Shown here: piece by piece, positions 1-8,800 of the stretch
How positions within the stretch are numbered: position 1 is the stretch's first letter
Layout of the letters: the number at the start of each line of letters is the position of its first letter
Assembly: GCA_934217675.1 (NCBI GenBank)
Contig: CAKQCV010000004.1
Span: forward strand, 1 to 64,000
Reading direction: 5' to 3'
DNA from: an uncultured Prevotella sp.
GTDB taxonomy: Bacteria; Bacteroidota; Bacteroidia; Bacteroidales; Bacteroidaceae
Length of the DNA: 64,000 nt
Position numbers and translations under genes: made by a program
The notes under the pieces: model-generated
Database searches by the model: none
Seen by the model: the letters and a program-made list of their open reading frames with translations, nothing else
Told to the model about the DNA's origin: nothing

Positions 1-292
1 GTGTGCCACCGGCAGTGGTGGCTATAAATATCAAATTGTATCTCCTTACGATTATGAAACGGCAATATTGCTTGGCGACAGCCGTTGGAACAAAAAACTC
101 GATTATGCAATATCAATACAGTTGGCTAATGGTTCAAAGATAAGACGAAAGTTGAATCTGAAGAATAATCCTTGTCTTGATGGTGTGCGGATTGCTGTAA
201 AAGGTGTTAAGACCACATATTTAAAACTTTCTGGCATGAAGGAAATAACAGATTACAAGCTTCTTGAATCAGAGTATGGTGTTTGGTATTAA
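1..292 (+). CDS. C-terminal part of an unidentified protein (cut by window edge)
   Basis: A reading frame is open from base 2 to a TAA at 290-292, giving about 96 residues without an initiator, so the gene starts outside the window. The visible part is basic and polar (WNKKLDYAISIQLANG, then IRRKLNLKNN), with no membrane segment, no recognisable catalytic motif and no T9SS-type tail; it ends in YGVWY. The alternating short polar and hydrophobic stretches suggest a beta-rich domain, but I do not recognise the family. A strong hairpin follows directly, so it is probably the last gene of its transcript. A B12 riboswitch transcript points towards its 3' end from the opposite strand. Confidence 0.6.
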   Translation, partial: CATGSGGYKYQIVSPYDYETAILLGDSRWNKKLDYAISIQLANGSKIRRKLNLKNNPCLDGVRIAVKGVKTTYLKLSGMKEITDYKLLESEYGVWY

Positions 293-295
293 AAC

Positions 296-324
296 AAAAA
301 GCGTTGCCTCACGGTAACGCTTTT
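296..324. terminator. Bidirectional intrinsic terminator
   Basis: AAAAGCGTTGCC (297-308), loop TCAC, GGTAACGCTTTT (313-324): a 12-bp stem with one G-T pair, flanked by an A-rich run on the left and a T run on the right. It can end the plus-strand gene at 292 and also a minus-strand transcript arriving from the riboswitch. Confidence 0.75.
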
Positions 325-559
325 CTGATTGCCTAATTTAACTTATATAATAATACACGTATGATATGTCTGTTTATGAATGACAGCGAATTTATTCAGA
401 GTGTTCAATGCAGACAAAACATACATTATGCCGTAATCGTATAATTGTCAATATCAGTCATGCCGTTTGCTTCATGACCTTTATTTACATGTTGTTATAG
501 AAAAAACATAATATTGCTTCCACCTCTTACACCGAGAAGATTCCGCTGTTGTTATACAT

Positions 560-733
560 TCAAGGCAGGTCTTCTGACTTTGCTCCGTTCTTTCGACACC
601 TTCCCGTCCGGATTTCATAAAAGGAACAGTGGCATATTGCCGAAGAACATAAAGGAGTTTACAGCTGCGGGACAGTTGGAGATTCACACTCCATTCCCTT
701 TTAATCGCATTGTCTGCGAACCTTTACGTGCTG
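560..733 (-). ncRNA. Cobalamin (B12) riboswitch
   Basis: Read on the minus strand the segment carries the cobalamin aptamer blocks in order: AAAAGGGAA, then CTGTCCCGCAGCTGTAA, then GCCACTGT, then GGGAAGGTGTCG, and the B12 box AAGTCAGAAGACCTGCC near 565-581 (plus-strand complement GGCAGGTCTTCTGACTT). A complete promoter lies immediately upstream at 734-764. Such elements normally sit before B12 uptake or synthesis genes. Here the RNA runs towards lower coordinates, where the only minus-strand reading frames before the terminator at 296-324 are tiny (the longest, 343-426, is 27 codons). It is therefore either a remnant or the 5' part of a B12-responsive non-coding or antisense RNA of about 430 nt. 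Confidence 0.92.
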
Positions 734-764
734 CAAATATAGGATAAATTTCGTAAACCTCAAA
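734..764 (-). promoter_or_regulatory. Promoter of the riboswitch transcript
   Basis: On the minus strand TTTG (complement of 761-764), a 19-base spacer and TATATTTG (complement of 734-741) match the Bacteroidota -33/-7 consensus. Transcription would start just before the aptamer, which supports an expressed RNA. Confidence 0.8.
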
Positions 765-791
765 GAAAAAATACGGATAAGGATGAAAAAA

Positions 792-823
792 TTTGTATAA
801 ACGAACATTTATTTTTAAATTTG
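792..823 (+). promoter_or_regulatory. Promoter of the sigma factor gene
   Basis: TTTG at 792-795, 20 bases, then TAAATTTG at 816-823. It is divergent from the riboswitch promoter, with 27 bases between the two -33 boxes. It predicts a leader of about 115 nt before the sigma-factor ATG at 946. Confidence 0.75.
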
Positions 824-945
824 CAGCAGAGTGATAATAAATCCTTTGCTTTTGGAGCTTTATCACGAGATATAATAAACAGTATTGACAATAAAAACGT
901 ATAAGCCTATTGAAACATCATTTACTTCACTAAAATTTGAATAAA

Positions 946-1545
946 ATGATAAAACTGAATGAAATGACCGATGAGGAATTGGCATTGTCATACGTGAATG
1001 GAAACAATCAGGCTTTCGATTTGTTATTGTCGCGCAATCAATCGAAATTGTTTTCTTATATCTTGTTTGTTGTGCACGAACAGGATTTGGCTAATGACAT
1101 ATTTCAGGAAACCTTCGTTAAGGTTATTACAAAATTGCAAGAGCGAAAATATATTGACTCTGGTAAGTTTTCGGCTTGGATTATGCGCATTGCCCACAAT
1201 GTGATAATGGACTGGTATCGGGACAGTAAAGCTCAAAATATCATAGATATAACAGAAGACAATGACCTGTCGAACATTAAGGGCGAGAGCATTGTTGACT
1301 GCAATATTGAAGACAAATACGTTAATGAGCAAGTGCTCAGGGATGTAAAGAAGATGATGAATCTTTTGCCTCCCACACAGCGTGAAGTGGTTTTTATGCG
1401 CTTCTATCAGGAAATGTCGTTTAAGGAAATTTCCGAGGCAACTGGTGTGAGCATAAACACAGCTTTGGGGCGTATGAGATATGCCATATTGAATCTTCGT
1501 CGCATGGCTCGCAAGAACAATCTGTCTCTTGAAATACAGTATTAA
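946..1545 (+). CDS. RNA polymerase sigma-70 family (ECF-type) sigma factor
   Basis: 199 residues. The N-terminal half has the sigma region 2 pattern: ELALSYVNGNNQAFDLLL, then DIFQETFVKVITKL (core binding and -10 recognition), then FSAWIMRIAHNVIMDWYR. The C-terminal half is region 4 with a helix-turn-helix (LPPTQREVVFMRF, then SFKEISEATGVSINTALGRM). It should direct core polymerase to a specific promoter set. An in-frame TTG at 937 exists, but the ATG at 946 fits better because MIKLNEMTDEELA begins the conserved domain directly. No anti-sigma or membrane partner is adjacent, unlike the paired SusC-linked ECF factors, so it may be a free-standing regulator. The gene stands alone between its own promoter and a convergent terminator shared with rpe. 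Confidence 0.9.
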   Translation: MIKLNEMTDEELALSYVNGNNQAFDLLLSRNQSKLFSYILFVVHEQDLANDIFQETFVKVITKLQERKYIDSGKFSAWIMRIAHNVIMDWYRDSKAQNIIDITEDNDLSNIKGESIVDCNIEDKYVNEQVLRDVKKMMNLLPPTQREVVFMRFYQEMSFKEISEATGVSINTALGRMRYAILNLRRMARKNNLSLEIQY

Positions 1546-1556
1546 TCCTACATCTA

Positions 1557-1591
1557 TATGGCTGAACAGGGCATAACCATGTTCAGCCATA
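1557..1591. terminator. Convergent hairpin between sigma factor and rpe
   Basis: TATGGCTGAACA (1557-1568) and TGTTCAGCCATA (1580-1591) form a perfect 12-bp stem with an 11-base loop between two convergent genes. T tracts are weak on both sides. Confidence 0.65.
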
Positions 1592-1596
1592 AATGT

Positions 1597-2247
1597 TTAT
1601 AGCATTTTCAAACTCTTTATTGTAGCTATAGGGTCGTTTGCCTTGAAAACGTAGCTACCGCTTACAAGCACGTCGACACCTGCTTCTACAAGGCGTGGAG
1701 CTGTTTCTGCCTGTACTCCTCCGTCAACTTCGATAAGTGCATTTGCTCCTTTCTCGGTTATCAGCTTTTTCAGTCGCTTAACTTTTTCTATAGTGTTTTC
1801 AATAAACTTTTGTCCGCCAAATCCCGGATTGACACTCATCAGCAGCACCATGTCCACATCGTTTATAATGTCTTCGAGCATACACACTGGTGTTGACGGA
1901 TTCAGAGTAACTCCTGCTTTCATTCCTGCGTTGTGTATTTCCTGTACCGTGCGGTGAAGATGTGTACAAGCCTCATAATGAACATTCATCATCATTGCCC
2001 CAGTTTTTGCTGTGCGTTCAATATATCTTTCCGGGTGTTCTATCATGAAGTGAATGTCAAGAGGCTTTTTGCATATCTTCGCCACGGCATCGATTACAGG
2101 AAAGCCAAATGAAATGTTCGGCACGAACGTACCGTCCATAACGTCCATGTGTAGCCAGTCTGCTTCGCTTTTATTTATCATGTCCACCTCGCTTTGCAGA
2201 TTTGTAAAGTCTGCCGCCAAGAGAGATGGCGATACCATTGTTGTCAT
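1597..2247 (-). CDS. rpe: Ribulose-phosphate 3-epimerase
   Basis: 216 residues, normal length. It interconverts ribulose 5-phosphate and xylulose 5-phosphate in the cytoplasmic pentose phosphate pathway. Visible family motifs are SPSLLAADF at the N-terminus, the metal and active-site segments HMDVMDGTFVPNISFG and DIHFMIEHPE, the loop MSVNPGFGGQKFI and EVDGGV near residue 170, and the phosphate-binding VSGSYVF. It is a complete TIM-barrel protein with all catalytic segments. The start MTTMVSPSLL leaves only three residues before the conserved strand. It is probably monocistronic; the next minus-strand gene upstream is the small ORF at 2347-2472, 99 bases away. Confidence 0.97.
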   Translation of the reverse strand: MTTMVSPSLLAADFTNLQSEVDMINKSEADWLHMDVMDGTFVPNISFGFPVIDAVAKICKKPLDIHFMIEHPERYIERTAKTGAMMMNVHYEACTHLHRTVQEIHNAGMKAGVTLNPSTPVCMLEDIINDVDMVLLMSVNPGFGGQKFIENTIEKVKRLKKLITEKGANALIEVDGGVQAETAPRLVEAGVDVLVSGSYVFKANDPIATIKSLKML

Positions 2248-2346
2248 CCTTGAATTTTCTTTTTGTTTTGTTCTTTTGTTTATATAAATATGTATTTATT
2301 CTTTTTTGACATTAATCTGATGTCTGATATATTTAATCAGAGACAG

Positions 2347-2472
2347 TCAGTTTATGCAATAGCCATATTTTTTACCGTTTACGTTTATTACACGGTATGT
2401 ATATGCAATTGCACGTATAATATCGAGCGTTCTTTTTGAAGGTTGCGCTTCTTCTAAAGTAAAATGTTTCAT
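2347..2472 (-). CDS. 41-residue conserved-looking small protein
   Basis: ATG (complement of 2470-2472) to TGA (complement of 2347-2349). The product begins MKHFTLEEAQPSKRTLDII and ends NGKKYGYCIN. It is basic and soluble, without signal peptide or membrane helix. The pattern MK-F-LEEAQPS--TL--I-- resembles short proteins I remember as widely annotated hypotheticals in Prevotella; that is recollection, not a search. Function is unknown. The frame is free of stops for its whole length in an otherwise AT-rich, stop-rich spacer. There is no clear promoter box directly upstream; an AAAGGA lies about 20 bases before the ATG. Confidence 0.6.
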   Translation of the reverse strand: MKHFTLEEAQPSKRTLDIIRAIAYTYRVINVNGKKYGYCIN

Positions 2473-2728
2473 AGGCATATATTATTATTTAGTCCTTTCG
2501 TATATATAAACGCAGCTTGTTTCGTTTTATTACATCCTGCCTCATTTTTTTTATTGATATACAGTCTCGTTGCTGATTTTTATGTGTTGTCATAGTAGTT
2601 TTGCCTGTTGGTATAATTATGCCGTCAGCTTAAAGTTGAAAGAACGTAAGCCTGATATTTGAATGCCGTTAGCTTAGATATGAAAAAGGTGTAGCTTTCT
2701 CGTTCTCTTGCTTTAGATATTGCAGTGC
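2473..2728. other. Intergenic stretch with a 14-base direct repeat
   Basis: No convincing gene lies here. ATGCCGTCAGCTTA (2619-2632) and ATGCCGTTAGCTTA (2663-2676) are near-identical direct repeats 44 bases apart, upstream of the 41-residue ORF on the minus strand. They could be protein-binding sites; nothing else stands out. Confidence 0.35.
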
Positions 2729-2787
2729 AAAAAAAATCCTTCACCGCAAGTGTCTTTGAATCAAAAAGATACAGTAGCGGTGAAGGA
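2729..2787 (-). terminator. Terminator of the 2243-residue protein gene
   Basis: TCCTTCACCGC (2737-2747) pairs perfectly with GCGGTGAAGGA (2777-2787). The inner bases add GTGTCTTT/AAAGATAC pairing. The A run at 2729-2736 becomes the T tract on the minus strand. Confidence 0.8.
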
Positions 2788-2815
2788 GTTTAAGTAGTTA
2801 AATGTAAGCTATTGC

Positions 2816-5800
2816 TTATTTGATAATGAGCTTGAAGGTGCTCTTGCCAATCTTCACTATGTATGTGCCAGATGGCTTGCCAAGCAGAGTTACGCTTTGC
2901 TTATAGCTGTCGGTCACAGGTGTTGAGCTAACGAGCGAGCCGTTGGCAGAATAGAGCTTGATGAGACTTCCGGCTGTAGCTCCGTAAACATTAAGCAGTG
3001 CGTTCTTTGCTTCAATACGTATTCCGTTAGAGCTTGCTGTTCCGTCTATACTTGAAGTAACCAATGTCACCTTGTCGGAGAATTTCTCTCCGCTAACGCT
3101 GTATACTGCCGAAACTTGGTATTCAAGATATTTGTCATTATACGACTTTGTGTCTACGAATGTTGTGTCGAACATCGTCTCGTCGTTCAGTCTGTCGCCG
3201 TTGCGGTATACATTATAGCCTTCAAATACATTCTTTTCTGATGCTGCTTTGTTTGTCACATGGGTGGTCTTCCATGGAGTGTTCATCTCAGCAGTCTTCC
3301 GAGGAGCAAACCGTGGAGCATTCTTGGTTGCAACCTTGTTCATTCCAGGCAACTCGTTAGAGTATGCGCTCAGTCCGATGGAAATGCACCAGTTGGCATC
3401 TATGTCTGTTCCGGCATCCTCCATTGTGCTCCATGTGGTGCCGTCGGTAGAATACAAGTCACCGCGTCCGCTGTTAGCAGGTCCTCTGTCATATCCTAAA
3501 GGAACAGTAATCTCGTTGTGTTCCACATAGACAGCCACTCTCAAGTTCTTCTCCGTATTAATCTTCAGAGGTTCATCAAGATGAATGGTGTTGAAGGAAT
3601 ACTGTTTCAGATTCTGTACGAACTGTTGTCTAACGAGAGTGTTGTTCTCATAAACCAACAGGAATAGTGCCTCAGGAATCTGGTTGATATATACCTCAAC
3701 ATCGCTTAGCGACATGTTTCCATAGTTCTTCAAGTCAGAAGCAAACCAGCTGGCTCCAGCAAAGAATGTACCACCGTTAGGCAGTCCGGCAGCATCATAG
3801 CTGTTGCCGTCGTGCCAGCGCAGATATACAGGTTCGCCCAGAGCAGGGAACTGCCAGCTAAGTTTGTAGCTGTTGTCTGCCTGTCTTTCAGCCTTTAAGT
3901 TTGTTGGTGCAAGTCCTCCGTTGTCGTAGTTCAAGTCAATGCTTGCCACATCGCTCAATTCGCTTTCGGCAGCTGTCTTGGTGATGAGTTTCACTTGATA
4001 TTCATAATGTCCGGGCAGCAAGTTGTGGTCAACATACGAGATTCCGGATACAGGTTCTGTGTTTAGTTTCTCGCCATTGCGGTAGATGTCAAAGCCCTCG
4101 GTTTTGCTTTCAGGAGCATTCTTGTAGAGAGCAATGTCATCAAGATACTGAGTCTGCATGTCCGCACTCTTTGCAATAGCCACATACTCTGTATTTGCAG
4201 GCAATGGGCACAGTATGTCTTGCCAAACTTCAGTAGTAGAGTAGGAGGTAAGCTGTATGAAGTTGCTGCGCTGTGTTCCTCCCGTAGAGTAGTATACCTT
4301 TACGGTACCATTTCCCTTGTGGTCGTCAGCGTTGCGCAAAGCCATTCTCAGATATCCCATTCCTTCAGCTTTTATTACCCCAAAAGCCTCGGCACCCTTA
4401 GCGGCAGCCACAGATTTCGTGCCAGAGAACGAGTGGTCGGAACTTACGGTGATATTCGACTTGTAGCTTTCGCCTTCAACGGCAAACACTGTTGTACCGT
4501 TGTCGAGATTGTCAAATCTGTTGATTGCTGTCGCCTCGTTGTTCATGTCAGGATCGGCAAACGACAGCAGCACATTATATCCATAAGTAGAAGCTTCTGC
4601 CTTCACGTTTTCAGGCACCTTTGCCTCACCCTGAGCCACTATGGTTGCATTAGCCACTGTAGACAGCTCAGATGTGGAATTGTCTATATATACAGTTTGC
4701 ACGTTGTATTTATACTCACCCTCTTGGCTTATAGTCTCTTCAAAGTAGCGTCGCTCAACAGGTTCGGCATTAACTTTCTCTCCGTTTCTGTATATATTGT
4801 ATCCGGCAACTGTTTTCTGTCCGCCCATGTCAAGAATAACAAACTGAGTCTGTTCTCCGCGTCTTTGCAGCGAGAGCAACAGATAAGTTTCTCCATTAGC
4901 ATCATTGAATGTAGACATTCCTCCGGCAGTGGCTGCTGATATATCGTCAATCTCCAGATACTTGCCCATGTCTAAATCACCGATGCGCTTGCTTGTTTTG
5001 GCATCGTAAATGCCTATAGTGTATGCATTGGCATCGTTTCCCTGTTCGAATGCATATATTTTTCCGTCGTAGTAGGCAGTTCCGGCTGCTCCTTTGAAAG
5101 CAGGACCAGTGGCGAGTTTGCTTCCGTTCTTTGAGATCATTATACTTGTCTCCCAATCGCCAACCTCGAAGCCTCCGTTGCCATTGTCGAGTGTCGGTAT
5201 GTATGCCAGGTGGCGCGAATACTCTGATATGGCAATAGTCTCTATGAGCGACATCGTTTCAGGGTCGATTTTGTGTATATTTGTAGTGTTGTCGGCAGCA
5301 TACAGATATTTGCCGTCGAAGGCAAGGTTTCTGATTCCGTCAACATCACTGACAACGAATGAGCCTGCACTCTTGCCATCGAGAGTATACCTTTCTATTC
5401 TTCCACTTTCATTATACACTGATGTGTATATGTATTTCCCATCAGAAGCCACAGCCATTGCCGACTTCTCTCCAAGGAATGTATTCACATATTCAGGGCA
5501 TTCGGTGCTGTTCGTTACCGGGCGTTTTGCTAAATCGGCTGCAAATGTCAGGTTCTCTACAGGCAAATCCCATCTCAGCGAAACGTTTCTGTTGCGCTGA
5601 ACAACGGCAGCAACGCTCTTTGGAGCCATCTTATTGTCAATCTGATAAGCCTCCACGCTTGTAGGATCGCTCATACTTGATTCTCCACCGTCAGCATAAA
5701 CGGAAGTTGCCGTATATGAGTGAACGCCAGTTGTTGGCAGAGTCTCGTTGAACGTATTTTCGGTAACAACAGCATTGTTCACTTTCTCACCGTTCCGGTA

Positions 5801-8800
5801 TATGTTGTATCCCACAGGCTCCATTTCGCTTTCTTCGCTTTGCGGTGCCACGTTCACCTTCAGATTAATGTTTCCGTCTATACCAGACTCAGCAGCAGTA
5901 AACCAGTTGGTTCCGTCAAGCGACAGCAGATTTCCCTTACCGTTAACAGCCTTGCTGTCGTCTATACTCAGAGGATTTATGTCTGCTTCGTTCATTATTT
6001 GGAAAGCAAAGAGGTAAGAGTGACCAGGCTCCAGCACAATATCATCTTCTACGGGTACATTTGTAAAGCTTCCGTCGTACAGTATGTTTCCTTTAAACTG
6101 CTTCTTGTAGATAACCTCATCGTCTTTAGAAATTCTAAGAGCGAGATAAGTACAGTTGTTCACAAGCTGTATGGCTACCGATGAAACCTTTTTGTTACGG
6201 TATTTCACGATATCTTGAGCCTCCCATTTGCATCCGGCATAGAAGAAACCAGTAGATGCCAAACCCAGCTCGTCGGCATGATTACCGTTGGCCCAAGTCA
6301 GTGTGTCTCTGTGGCCTCTGTCGGCGAGCGGAGACTCCCACGACAATGCAACATTCTTGTTGTGGTCGATAGAAGAAGATAGTCGCAGAGGAGCATAATA
6401 TTGTGCGCCCTCATTTACGAAAGCATTTACAGAGTCGCTCTTTGCCGATTCTTTACTTCCACCATAAACAGCCGTTACCTTATATGTGTAGTTTCCGTAA
6501 ACAAGCTTTGAGTCTGTATAAGTCATTTCCTTTACAGGCTCTTTGTTCACTTTCACGTTGTTTCGGTAAACGTTATAACTTTCAGCCGAAGCCGAGCCGT
6601 TACCCTTGTTCCATTTCAGTGTTACGCTTGCCTTTCCTGGTGTAGCAGTAACTCCTTGTGGACGTGGAGTTGGCGACTCGTTTATTGCGTTAAGATTAAA
6701 CGTTAGGTTCTTGTTCTCCAGTTCTGGGTTTGCAATGATTGTGGCTGCAGTTTCTGCCTTGTCGCCATTTTTCATTTCAAGTCCGTTAAAGTTTACGTTA
6801 AACACCTGTTTCTCTCCTGCAGCAAGTGTTCCATGCTTAGGCGAAACATCAAGCCATTTGTCTGCTTCACATAATGTGTAGCGGAATACGAGGTTCGGAC
6901 TTTGGTTTAGTATGCCTACAAGGGTGAGCTGTCCGGGAGTGATGTCGGTTGTAGAGAATAGTCCGCAAACATAGTTCTCTCCCGAAGTTTGGTTTCCGAT
7001 AACATATCCTGGTGCATCATTCAGCACGTGCTTTACATTAGTGATGACACGTTTGTTTAAGTCGAATTGTCGGATCATGATTTTGTCAATCTTGTCGTCC
7101 GACTCTGCTGTCATGTCGGATAACCACAAGTATGGTCCTCCCGGCGATACATTGTCGTAGGCAGAGCCATACACAGCCACAGAGCTTGATGTGCTTAAAC
7201 TTGTGAATCGGGTTTTTACCTCACCCTTCATGTTTACAAATCCGATGGTGCTGAATCCACCAATCCAGAATCCTTTTCTGTCAGGGTCGTAGCTGCAGTG
7301 CGTAATCTCCAAGCTTGGTTCGCTGGCAATGTCAATAATGTCAACAAGTCGCCTGTTGTCGAAATCGAGTTTAAACAATCTGTTTTTATGGTCACTGCCG
7401 TAGAAGTATCGTCCGTCGTAAGTTATGTCGTAGAGCATGTAATACATCTTTGGAATAGAGAATTGCTCGATGAACTTTCCGTTGCTGTCATACTTCCAGA
7501 ATTTGCCCAATTCTACAGACGAAGTCGTGTAGTAGTATTTACCGTCAAATGCAATAGACTGCTGCAAGTCTCCAGATGTGTTGAATGAAGGCATAGTCTT
7601 CCATCTGTTGGTATCATTTCCTGATGCCTTTGCCGGTGTGTTGTTCAGTTTCCAGGTGAGCGGTCCGTCGCCATTGTTTGTCATGGTGAAAGTCTTGGTT
7701 GCAATTCCCTCAGCGTCAATGTCGGCATTAATGCTATTTTCCGAGAGCAATATTTCCGGTTGTGTCAATGTAGCAGAAAGAGAGTTGGAATTGCCATTCT
7801 TGATGTTCCATTCTCCGTTATAAATGTTGTAGCCGTCTTTCATGATGACCACATCATATTTACCTTCCTCAATCTGTGAGAATTCAATTATTCCGTTGTT
7901 GTCGGTCGTAGTGTTTATCTCAGCACCATTGTCTCCGGTCATTTCCACAGTGCAGTTGCTCATGTTCCCGCTTTTAGCCTTTACCTCAAGCTTGGCATTT
8001 GTCCAAACCGGATTCCAAATTTTTATATCGTCAACATACCAGTAGTTAATCCATTTTGCATCCTTGCCATGTGCACGGAACCTAACTTTGAACAAGTCGT
8101 TTGTTAAATATTCTGCAAGGTTAAACTGGCAAGCCGTCCATTCAAAGCTACCATTCTTGTTGTCGTAAGTCTTTACCTCTTTCCATGAGTTACCACCATC
8201 GCAGCTCACTTCCACTGACAGATAGTCAACATTAGTCTGCTCCGAGTTTCTTAGCTTCAAGTTAAAGCGCAGATATGTGTTGGAGCGGTCTGTCGTGTGC
8301 AGTTCTCTTGTCATCAACGACTGGTCGTAGTTTGTCAGTGCCGACCACTTATATGTAGCACTTGGGTCAACCAGTCCATACTCGTAATAATCAACTGACC
8401 AGTAGCTTTCTGTCGTTCCGTCGTCTTGAGTTTTTGACCATTTGTCTTCATTCAGTGTCCAATCATCAAACGAATCCTCAAAAGGCAGCAGTCTGGTATC
8501 CGGCACATTGACTTTTAGAGGTTCACTCTGTGCCGACTCTTCTCCGTTTTGATAAACAGCAGTTACCGTATAAGTCATGTCACCATATTCAGGCACATTA
8601 TCTGTATATCTAACAGAGTCTACCGGTGTAGAGTTCACCTTTTCCCCATTCCTGTAGATATTAAATCCTACCACAGGGTTGGCTGCAGCAGCTTTAGCTG
8701 TAGAACCTGGTCTTACTTTGTTTGTTCCAACAAAGATATCGTCAATCATCAGCATGAAACCGTCGTCCGATACACAGTTGACTGTAACATATTTAGCCTC

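Noticed and set aside
481..866. Several short open frames on both strands in the spacer before the sigma factor gene
   Set aside because: They overlap the cobalamin aptamer and its promoter, which explain the sequence better.
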